DNA of 5,967 nucleotides from Saprospiraceae bacterium. Its GTDB lineage: Bacteria > Bacteroidota > Bacteroidia > Chitinophagales > Saprospiraceae. The translations under genes and the position numbers were made by a program. The stretch covers positions 1 to 5,967 of the forward strand of contig SCUG01000768.1 in NCBI GenBank assembly GCA_004297645.1, written 5' to 3'. Numbering within the stretch: the first letter of the stretch is position 1; every line of letters starts with the position of its first letter. Positions 1-5,867 of this stretch are shown here, one piece after another. The notes beneath the pieces are model-generated. The model made no database searches. It saw only the letters and a list, made by a program, of their open reading frames with translations, and was not told the DNA's origin.

Positions 1-91
1 GACGCTGAAAGACGCTGGTTCTTTATGATTTCACGCTGTTCCTGATTTTTTATTTCATAAAAAATCATAAGAATCAGCGTCCTTCAGCGTC
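1..91. repeat. Imperfect inverted repeat with GACGCTG-type arms
   Basis: The arms are 1-31 and 61-91. The right arm, reverse-complemented, matches the left arm with about two substitutions and a one-base indel. Both outer ends read GACGCTGAA and continue into a second GACGCTG copy; a third, partial copy (ACGCTG) lies at 33-38. Inside sits a perfect 10-bp stem, 44-53 with 57-66, around a TTC loop, so two alternative foldings compete. No ORF is present. The element lies just past the 3' end of the minus-strand isomerase operon. From memory, repeats ending in CAGCGTC next to AT-rich ATCATAA-like sequence are dispersed in several Bacteroidota genomes; this could not be checked here. It touches the window edge, so it may be longer. 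A role as a transcription end for the operon is possible, but the right arm lacks the T-tract expected of a simple intrinsic terminator. Confidence 0.75.
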
Positions 92-115
92 GAAATTATT
101 TCTCTTAACACCCCT

Positions 116-129
116 AATTCTGAATTCTG
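116..129. repeat. Two tandem copies of AATTCTG
   Basis: AATTCTG occurs twice back to back, followed by AA, in the 70-bp gap between the left inverted repeat and the end of the isomerase operon. Two copies of a 7-mer in AT-rich DNA may be chance. The rest of 92-161 shows no gene. A weak interrupted GC stem at 140-159 is too mismatched to call a terminator. Confidence 0.3.
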
Positions 130-161
130 AAACAAATGGCCCGGAGGCTTCCCCCAGGGTA

Positions 162-1058
162 TTATTTGTAAATGGTGATATCGTTCTTACGCAAGGCTTC
201 TTCGTAAAATTTTTCCTTCATATTTTCCAGCAGGAGGGTTTTTCTCTTGTGTAAAATGACCTTCCGGGCCTGGTTTTCAATGTAGGAAAGTGGGGCGATT
301 TCAGGCCTCGAAACCAGTTCAAGCACCTTGAAGAAATACTGAAAACTGTCGTCGCGCTGCACAAAATCCCGGCGGTATTTTACATTGTTCACCGTGAGGG
401 TACCCTGGGGCATGTATGCAGCGATGTCGTCCACTTTATACCAAGAGCTGTCTTGCAGGTGGTGCACCACTGCGGTGGCGTTGCACCAATTTCTGAGGTT
501 GACGAGGTCTTCTGCTTTACTGCTATTCCACCAGTTTTCGGCAAGTTTTAATTGATGCGCATTGCGGGCAGCTTTGATAAAACGGCACCGGATAATGGGG
601 GTTTCGAGCTTGTACTGCTCCTTGTTTTGTTCATAAAATTCCTGCAATTCCTTTTCGGTGATGGTGGAGTCCAAAAATTCGGCAACAAGCACGTTCTCGT
701 AGTTATGCTTTATGAGCGATGAGCGGTAATCCTCCACGAGTTTGTTGATGTCCAAACCTTTGGGGATGTTGTGTTCAGCCTCGTAAAGCATGGCGGCTTC
801 CCGCACCCAATTTTCCACAAACGCATCAATGATGACCGAGCTATCTTCAGAGGTCATCCCTTCGGGAATCATGCCCTCCATGTCGGAAAGGTGGAGGGTT
901 TTGTTGTAAACCCTCGCCAAAGTCCTGTCGTCACCTTTGTCTTTAGAGTTGCTTTGGCTGCATCGCAGCAAGGGCAGTAAAGCTGCTGCTGCAACGAAGA
1001 CGAGTACCCAGCTTCTGGCACGTAGTTCAGGCACTTTTTTCCAACAGTTTATAATCAT
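162..1058 (-). CDS. SurA/PpiC-superfamily periplasmic lipoprotein, probably non-catalytic
   Basis: A 298-residue protein on the minus strand, second gene of the isomerase operon. The start is taken as ATG at 1058-1056; a TTG one codon upstream would add one residue but is less likely. There is no Shine-Dalgarno sequence. The N-terminus has basic residues, then a hydrophobic stretch (about 16-31) ending in LLRC with Cys at 33. This suggests a lipoprotein signal, although Arg before the Cys is atypical, so the anchor is uncertain. Residues about 48-130 resemble the SurA N-terminal helical chaperone segment (ARVYNKTLHLSDMEG, then a helix around FVENWVREAAMLYEAEHN). Residues about 133-250 are placed like a parvulin domain, but the usual SHIL-type His is absent (the segment reads IIRCRFIK) and so is the GYH-type His (FQYFFKVLEL). 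A helical tail follows. A chaperone or partner role beside the upstream isomerase is inferred. Superfamily membership is fairly sure; exact function is not. Confidence 0.8.
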   Translation of the reverse strand: MIINCWKKVPELRARSWVLVFVAAAALLPLLRCSQSNSKDKGDDRTLARVYNKTLHLSDMEGMIPEGMTSEDSSVIIDAFVENWVREAAMLYEAEHNIPKGLDINKLVEDYRSSLIKHNYENVLVAEFLDSTITEKELQEFYEQNKEQYKLETPIIRCRFIKAARNAHQLKLAENWWNSSKAEDLVNLRNWCNATAVVHHLQDSSWYKVDDIAAYMPQGTLTVNNVKYRRDFVQRDDSFQYFFKVLELVSRPEIAPLSYIENQARKVILHKRKTLLLENMKEKFYEEALRKNDITIYK

Positions 1059-1073
1059 CAAATCTTAAGACTA

Positions 1074-3056
1074 CTACTTTTTGACGAGCCTGTTAAAAAC
1101 CTTGTCATTGACTTTCACCTTGTATTCCTTTTTCAGTTGTTCGAGCCATTCTTTCTCTAAGTAATCCTGGTAATCTGCTACCACATAACCCCTCGACTCT
1201 TTTAGCGTTTTTTGTCCTGGGGGCAATATTTCTTCTATTTTGAAGAAATTATAAGAGTGGTCCTGTTTGCTCAGTTCAACGGGTGATAGTGCGCCCACTT
1301 CCCAGGGCATTTTATTCAGCACTTCATTTCTGTCCTCTTCATACATCTTGTTCTGGTAAGAGACGATTTTCTCCCCTCCGTTCTGGTTGAATTTCTCAAG
1401 TACGGCCTCGGGCGTGTTATTTTTGGCAAATTCCCGGAGGCTGTCTCCCAGGTCTTTTGCTTTGGCATCTAAGGAATACTGGCTGATAACCGCCCTTTTT
1501 TTCCATTGGAAATTTTCTTTGTGCCCGTCGTAAAAAGCCTGTAAACCCACCGTGTCCTGTGAAGCTTTGTCCCAGACTTCTCTTTTGGTCACTTCAAAAA
1601 GCAGCACGCCTTCTTCGTACTCGCGCATCAGTGATTTGAAGTCGGGGTATTTGGTTTCAAGATGGCGCTCTTCGTATTTCATGGCGCTTTCGGAAACGAA
1701 GTCATCGTACAGCGTTCGGGCCACACTTGCTACATCAAGGTGCGCCAATTGTTGCCGCTTTCTGGATGCGCGTTGCATAAAATTCTGATAATCGCCGAGC
1801 GATACGGTGGTATCGCCCCCGATAGTAAACAGTGGCTCTTGCGAAAGCACTTCTGGGGCTTTCCATTTGTATGTCAAAAAACTCTTGGCAGAATCTTGCT
1901 CTAAGGTGGTGATATAATTATCGAGGGTTGTACGATTCTCCTTTAAGTTGCTTTCAGACAGAATGCGGCTTATCATTGCTTTGCGTGCCAGTTCAAAACG
2001 AGCGTCTTGCTTCAGCTGGGTTTCGAGACGTGACTTTGCCATTTGGAAACTCGGGTTGCCTTGTCTGCTGATGCGCTTGATGATGTGCCAACCGATGGAA
2101 GTTTTGACAGGCTGGGTGTAATCGCCATCGTGTTCCAGGGCAAAGGCAGCATCTTCAAAGGATTTTTCATAGCGGTTGATGCCGAAAAAGCCGATGTAGC
2201 CCCCTTTTGAGGCGGTCATTTTATCGTGAGATGCTGATTTAGCCAGGTCTTCAAAATTAGCACCTGCTTTCAACTGATTGTAAATGGTGTCAATCATCCA
2301 ACGTGCCTGGATGAGGTCTGGCGCTTTTTCATTGCGGATGAGGATATGGGCTACTTCCATCTCACCACGGGCAGGCCTCCTGGCGTGAATTTTCAAAAGA
2401 TGATAACCTGCACCGGAGCGTATGGGGCCGAGGATTTCATCGATAGCTCCGGTGTAAGCGGCAGTTTCCAGGCTGTAGAATCCATTGGGGAAAAGGGCTG
2501 TGACATACCCGATGTAACCCCGGTTGTTTTTTACGGATTCATCGTCGGAATATTCTGTGGCAATGCTGGCCCATAGCTCGCCTTTCTGCAATTTGCTTTT
2601 GGCTTCTAAGGCCCTGTTCCAGGCCAAGAGTGTGTCGGCCGGAGAGGCTGTTTCCAAAAGTCTGAACAAAATATGGCTGATTTCTACGTCCTGCTGGCTG
2701 CGGTCATAGGCCTCTTTCACCAATTTTTCGGTGACCTCCCGGTCAATGAGGTAGCTGTCGGCAAGTTGACGGCGGTACCCCGTTAGTTCTTGCTGCAATG
2801 CAGAAATGGTGTCGAGTTTCATTTCCTTTGCCTTGTACACTTTCAGTTTGAAGTTTTTGTACAATTCGAGATATTCATCAAGGGAAGCCTTTGAATAATC
2901 GGCTTTTTGGCCGTTGGTTTTATTGTAAATGTATTCGAATTCGGAAAGCGGTACTGACATGCCATCCACCGTAAAGAGTACCGGGTCGTCTTTTTGGGCG
3001 AAAATGGCTTGGGAAATGAAAACCATGAAAAGCAGGGTCATTACTTTAGTATTCAT
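1074..3056 (-). CDS. Periplasmic SurA-like peptidyl-prolyl cis-trans isomerase with two parvulin (PpiC) domains
   Basis: A 660-residue secreted foldase. Residues 1-20 form a signal peptide (basic start, hydrophobic core, cleavage expected at IFA-Q). Residues about 26-120 are a SurA-type N-terminal helical region. Parvulin domain 1 spans about 123-226: EISHILF with His128, YSDD at 169-172, GYIG at 180-183, GYHLLKI with His219. Parvulin domain 2 spans about 232-330: EVAHILI with His237, GGYIGFF at 285-291, GWHIIK with His324. Both keep the two histidines typical of active parvulins. Residues about 405-660 form a further chaperone-like region with a degenerate third parvulin-like segment (about 517-610) lacking these histidines. 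Proteins of this family isomerise prolyl bonds and chaperone outer-membrane and secreted proteins in the periplasm. The gene ends in two successive TAG codons (1076-1071), and the lipoprotein paralogue begins 15 bp later, indicating one operon. The ATG at 3056 is supported by the signal peptide immediately after it. Confidence 0.93.
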   Translation of the reverse strand: MNTKVMTLLFMVFISQAIFAQKDDPVLFTVDGMSVPLSEFEYIYNKTNGQKADYSKASLDEYLELYKNFKLKVYKAKEMKLDTISALQQELTGYRRQLADSYLIDREVTEKLVKEAYDRSQQDVEISHILFRLLETASPADTLLAWNRALEAKSKLQKGELWASIATEYSDDESVKNNRGYIGYVTALFPNGFYSLETAAYTGAIDEILGPIRSGAGYHLLKIHARRPARGEMEVAHILIRNEKAPDLIQARWMIDTIYNQLKAGANFEDLAKSASHDKMTASKGGYIGFFGINRYEKSFEDAAFALEHDGDYTQPVKTSIGWHIIKRISRQGNPSFQMAKSRLETQLKQDARFELARKAMISRILSESNLKENRTTLDNYITTLEQDSAKSFLTYKWKAPEVLSQEPLFTIGGDTTVSLGDYQNFMQRASRKRQQLAHLDVASVARTLYDDFVSESAMKYEERHLETKYPDFKSLMREYEEGVLLFEVTKREVWDKASQDTVGLQAFYDGHKENFQWKKRAVISQYSLDAKAKDLGDSLREFAKNNTPEAVLEKFNQNGGEKIVSYQNKMYEEDRNEVLNKMPWEVGALSPVELSKQDHSYNFFKIEEILPPGQKTLKESRGYVVADYQDYLEKEWLEQLKKEYKVKVNDKVFNRLVKK

Positions 3057-3075
3057 TGCAACGTCGTTTAGGTTT

Positions 3076-3083
3076 TAAAATTA
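3076..3083 (-). promoter_or_regulatory. Candidate -7 element for the isomerase operon
   Basis: Read on the minus strand this is TAATTTTA, matching five of the six fixed positions of the Bacteroidota -7 consensus TAnnTTTG. It lies 19 bp before the ATG, which would give a very short leader. No TTG -33 element is seen at the expected distance, so this is a weak candidate. Confidence 0.2.
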
Positions 3084-3134
3084 GGGTACAAAGTACAGCA
3101 GATGTGCTTTGTGCTCTATGCTATAATGAGTGGT

Positions 3135-3172
3135 GAAAATGCCGGAGCATTTTCCCGCTTTTAAAAAGGCGG
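3135..3172. promoter_or_regulatory. Two abutting dyads in the divergent promoter region
   Basis: The first dyad is a perfect 8-bp stem, GAAAATGC (3135-3142) with GCATTTTC (3147-3154), around a CGGA loop. The second begins at the next base: CCGCTTTT (3155-3162) pairs with AAAA and GCGG (3164-3172) with a one-base bulge and almost no loop, so it is better viewed as a quasi-palindromic DNA site than an RNA hairpin. The first could be an RNA hairpin in a leader. A shared operator for the two divergent transcripts is possible but not shown. Confidence 0.4.
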
Positions 3173-3343
3173 TGCGAAATTAGCATTTTTCATTGTTTGA
3201 ACTGGAGATTGGCTCAGGTACTTTTACCCACTGCCAATCATTTAATGGTAGTAACGGTTCCAAAATTTTCTAATTTCAGGCCACCATTTTTTATTGCATA
3301 GCGGCCATCGCCGCAAATTACGGAACAACCCATCAGCGAATTC

Positions 3344-4432
3344 ATGAGGCAGATTATCGAGCGCTATAAAAAAGTAGTCATTCAAATTGCCACGCCATAC
3401 AGCACGGGCACAGGGTTCTATTTGCGGGATGCCAACCTCATCGTGACCAATGAGCACGTGGTGCGCAGCAACCGGGAGGTCGTAATCGAAGGGGCACTGC
3501 TGACCAAGCAGCTCCAAAAGGTCATTTATACCGACCAAAAATACGACCTCGCTTTTTTGAAAGTCCCACCGGATGCCAACCTCCCCGAAGTGCTGACTTG
3601 CGGCGATCATCCGGTCACCATTGGCGACCCTGTTGTTGCCATTGGCCACCCCTTTGGGCTCAAATTTACAGCTACCCGTGGCATCATCTCGAATACGAGC
3701 CACCTGCAAAACGACATTCAGTATTACCAGCACGATGCAGCACTCAACCCCGGCAACAGCGGCGGCCCATTAGTGAATGCAGCAGGTGAAATAATCGGCA
3801 TCAATACCTTTATTATCAAAGACGGGGATAATATCGGGTTCTCGCTGCCTTCGAGGTACATAGAGGATTCGCTTCGGGCATTCAATGACGGCGGGCAGAA
3901 CGAAACCTGCGCACGTTGCAGTTCTTGTGGCAATCTCGTCTTCGAGCACACAAAGGCGGATGACTTTTGCCCACATTGTGGTGCCCGGCTCACACTACCT
4001 TCGCAGGAGGAGGAATATGAGCCTGCCGGTATTGCCCGTACCATCGAGGACATACTGGAGCAGTGCGGCTACCACACCAAATTGGCCCGCATGGGGCCCG
4101 ACTGTTGGGAAGTTCAAAAAGGCTCGGCGAAAATCAATGTCACTTATTACGAGCCGAACGGCCTAATTGCCGGTGACGCCATTTTATGTGCCTTGCCTGC
4201 GCAAAATATCAAACCCATTTATGAGTATCTGCTGCGGCAGAACTACGAGACGCAAGGTCTGACCTTTAGCTTGAAAGACCAGGAAATAGTGCTGTCTTTG
4301 ATAATTTTTGACCGGCACCTCAACACTGATACCGGCCTTAAACAGTTTCGGTTTCTTTTCGAAATGGCCGATCATTACGATAACATCCTCGTCGAGCAAT
4401 ACGGAGCACAATGGAAAGAGACATTTCAGTAA
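3344..4432 (+). CDS. Trypsin-type serine protease with zinc ribbon and YbjN-like C-terminal domain
   Basis: A 362-residue protein. Residues 1-180 are a trypsin/DegP-type (S1C-like) protease domain: TGTGFYL (21-27), His38 in TNEHVV, Asp68 in KYDLAFLKV, GHPFG (101-105), and Ser139 in PGNSGGP form a complete catalytic triad. No PDZ domain follows. Instead residues 189-213 form a zinc ribbon, with Cys192 and Cys195 paired to Cys209 and Cys212 (CPHCG) and an extra Cys189. Residues about 225-362 resemble the YbjN/CesT-like alpha-beta fold; this is inferred from the residue pattern. There is no signal peptide or membrane segment, so a cytoplasmic location is likely, unlike periplasmic DegP. Substrate and role are unknown; protein quality control or a regulated cytoplasmic protease are options. 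The ATG at 3344 is the first usable start after an in-frame TAG at 3299. The gene is divergent from the isomerase operon and appears monocistronic. Confidence 0.93.
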   Translation: MRQIIERYKKVVIQIATPYSTGTGFYLRDANLIVTNEHVVRSNREVVIEGALLTKQLQKVIYTDQKYDLAFLKVPPDANLPEVLTCGDHPVTIGDPVVAIGHPFGLKFTATRGIISNTSHLQNDIQYYQHDAALNPGNSGGPLVNAAGEIIGINTFIIKDGDNIGFSLPSRYIEDSLRAFNDGGQNETCARCSSCGNLVFEHTKADDFCPHCGARLTLPSQEEEYEPAGIARTIEDILEQCGYHTKLARMGPDCWEVQKGSAKINVTYYEPNGLIAGDAILCALPAQNIKPIYEYLLRQNYETQGLTFSLKDQEIVLSLIIFDRHLNTDTGLKQFRFLFEMADHYDNILVEQYGAQWKETFQ

Positions 4433-4674
4433 ATGACAGTGTTTTTCACTTTCTCAGTCAGGTGCTCCATTATATCAAAAGCAGTTGGCAATAATCGAAT
4501 AGGAGCCTCGTTTATTTCCGCGAACACCTGCCAAAACTGGAGTTATTCTTGCAGTTGAGCCGGATGAAATACCTGATGGTTGACAAATTTTCCGGTTTTA
4601 ACAACCAAATCTCCTTTTAATTTCCCGACATTCTCTAATATTGCATGCTGAACATTTAACCAATCGGGAAACTT
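4429..4674 (-). pseudogene. Possible decayed reading frame, unrecognised
   Basis: In one minus-strand frame, 43 sense codons (4674-4546) are followed by TAA at 4545-4543 and then 38 further sense codons to 4429. Both halves look protein-like in composition: the first includes GKLKGDLVVKTGKFVNHQVF, the second FWQVFAEINEAPIRLLPTAF. No start codon lies in the upper part; the frame enters from a TGA at 4677-4675. This may be the remnant of a gene broken by a nonsense mutation, or simply AT-rich DNA lacking stops by chance. I recognise no family. Apart from this and the candidate promoter near 4636, the 277-bp gap 4433-4709 holds nothing identifiable. Confidence 0.2.
4636..4643 (+). promoter_or_regulatory. 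Candidate -7 element for the PorP/SprF gene
   Basis: TAATATTG matches five of the six fixed positions of the Bacteroidota -7 consensus TAnnTTTG. It lies 66 bp before the ATG at 4710, giving a leader of roughly 55-60 nt. No clear TTG -33 element is found at the expected distance, so confidence is low. Confidence 0.3.
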
Positions 4675-4709
4675 TCACCTGAAGAATTGACTATTAAACT
4701 CAGTATTCA

Positions 4710-5765
4710 ATGAAATTTAAACATTTACTCATTTTCATCTTCCTCGCTTCTGGGCTTTCAGTGAAAGCACAAGACATTCACTTTTCCCAGTTTTACCTTT
4801 CTCCGCTCAACTTAAACCCTGCCATGACGGGGATAATGAACTGTAACATTCGGGTAACCGCCAATTACAGAAATCAGTGGGCGAGTGTCTTGAAGAACAA
4901 TGCCTATTCCACCTATTCCGTGTCATACGACCAAAAAATCCCTGTCGGCAGGTACGACTATTTTGGTATCGGCGGCACCTTTTGGGGCGACCGCGCCGGT
5001 GAATCCCAATTTGCTACCATGACCGGCAAAATCTCCGGCTCCTACAGCAAGCGCATGGGCGGCGGCCGCAAAGAAGCGCACTATCTCGTGGTGGGGGCTG
5101 AGGCCGGGCTGGCACAGCGCAGCGTTGATTTTATTAAGCTTCGCTGGGGTACCCAGCACAATGGAGAAGGAGGATACGACCCGACCCTTCCGACTTTCGA
5201 AGATGCCTTCGACCAGGAAAATTACCTGTTTGCCGATATGGCCGCCGGGATTCTCTGGTTCTCCGTTTTTGACGAAAACAACAACTTTTATATAGGTGGT
5301 GCTTTCAATCACCTCAACCGCGCCAACCAGTCCTTCGAATCCGGGGTCGAAGATTTTCTCTTCAGCCGTTTCACGCTGCATGCCGGTGGCGAGTTTGCCA
5401 TTAACAACAAGGTCGGGCTTGTACCTGGTATCATCACTATGTTCCAGGGTCCATCGTTCCAGGTGAACTCCGGTACCGCGCTCAAGTTTACGCTGGGAAG
5501 CGGCAAAGGTGGTTTCAGCAACTACCAGGCCTTCCAAATTGGTACCTGGGTACGTGTGTCCAATAAAGTGGAGACCGGAGTGCTGACCGATGCGGTGATA
5601 CTTTCCACACGGTTCGATTACAACCAGTTCTCGTTGGGCTTCAGCTACGACGTGAACGTGTCGGCCCTTAAACCGGCGAGCAGCAACAATGGAGGCTTTG
5701 AGTTTGCGCTCATTTACAAATTCTGTAACAATGAAAGACGGGGCGTTTACTGTCCCAACTTCTAA
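4710..5765 (+). CDS. PorP/SprF-family type IX secretion system membrane protein
   Basis: A 351-residue outer-membrane beta-barrel protein of the PorP/SprF family. Residues 1-20 are a signal peptide (MKFKH start, hydrophobic core, cleavage at VKA-Q). Family hallmarks follow: QDIHFSQFYLSPLNLNPAMTG (21-41), then NYRNQWASV (53-61) and SVSYDQKIP (70-78). The remainder alternates in amphipathic strands with aromatic girdles and short polar turns, as expected of a barrel, and ends in the typical cysteine-containing tail CPNF. Length is normal for the family. Members insert in the outer membrane and act with the type IX secretion machinery; SprF-like paralogues are needed to export particular large adhesins with type B C-terminal signals. 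No adhesin or other T9SS gene lies in the window, so this may be a stand-alone paralogue or pair with a gene outside it. The ATG at 4710 is fixed by the signal peptide; no Shine-Dalgarno sequence is present. A terminator-like hairpin lies 28 bp after the stop. Confidence 0.95.
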   Translation: MKFKHLLIFIFLASGLSVKAQDIHFSQFYLSPLNLNPAMTGIMNCNIRVTANYRNQWASVLKNNAYSTYSVSYDQKIPVGRYDYFGIGGTFWGDRAGESQFATMTGKISGSYSKRMGGGRKEAHYLVVGAEAGLAQRSVDFIKLRWGTQHNGEGGYDPTLPTFEDAFDQENYLFADMAAGILWFSVFDENNNFYIGGAFNHLNRANQSFESGVEDFLFSRFTLHAGGEFAINNKVGLVPGIITMFQGPSFQVNSGTALKFTLGSGKGGFSNYQAFQIGTWVRVSNKVETGVLTDAVILSTRFDYNQFSLGFSYDVNVSALKPASSNNGGFEFALIYKFCNNERRGVYCPNF

Positions 5766-5793
5766 GGCTTTTATTTGCCCTTCAGGGGTGAAC

Positions 5794-5836
5794 ACAAAAC
5801 AACCCGCCAGAACATGCTTCTGACGGGTTGTTTTGT
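5794..5836 (+). terminator. Strong terminator-like hairpin after the PorP/SprF gene
   Basis: The 13-bp stem ACAAAACAACCCG (5794-5806) pairs perfectly with 5824-5836. After one C/A mismatch the stem continues for 5 bp, CAGAA (5808-5812) with TTCTG (5818-5822), around a CATGC loop. The left arm is A-rich and the right arm T-rich, with further Ts just after, so in a plus-strand transcript the distal side is U-rich, as in intrinsic terminators. It probably ends the PorP/SprF transcript. The A/T arrangement is symmetric, so it may also stop transcripts coming from the right. Confidence 0.85.
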
Positions 5837-5867
5837 TGGAAGAAGACGCAGGTAAGGAACGTGCGCA

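Larger units (their letters stand above)
3057..3343. promoter_or_regulatory. Divergent intergenic region between the isomerase operon and the protease gene
   Basis: This 287-bp AT-rich stretch must hold the promoters of both the minus-strand isomerase operon and the plus-strand protease gene. No credible gene lies in it. It contains two adjacent dyads at 3135-3172 (listed separately) and a small GTAC-AAA-GTAC palindrome at 3086-3096. Matches to the Bacteroidota promoter element TAnnTTTG are only partial on either strand. Neither start codon has a Shine-Dalgarno sequence, as is usual in Bacteroidota. Confidence 0.6.

Noticed and set aside
140..159. Possible terminator stem after the isomerase operon
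   Set aside because: The stem has two mismatches in eight positions and no T-run follows on the minus strand.
3122..3127. TATAAT hexamer resembling a sigma-70 -10 box
   Set aside because: Bacteroidota promoters use TAnnTTTG rather than TATAAT, no matching -35 element was found, and the site is over 200 bp from the protease start.
3245..3301. An 18-codon mini-ORF in frame with and upstream of the protease, ended by TAG
   Set aside because: It lacks a ribosome binding site and its peptide is unremarkable. A leader peptide or stop readthrough cannot be supported from one sequence.
3242..3733. A 163-codon minus-strand frame across the protease start
   Set aside because: It lies mainly opposite the catalytic domain of the protease, and its product shows no recognisable domain or signal.
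4580..4585. TTGACA hexamer upstream of the PorP/SprF gene
   Set aside because: No -10 partner occurs at about 17 bp, and this element is not typical of the phylum.
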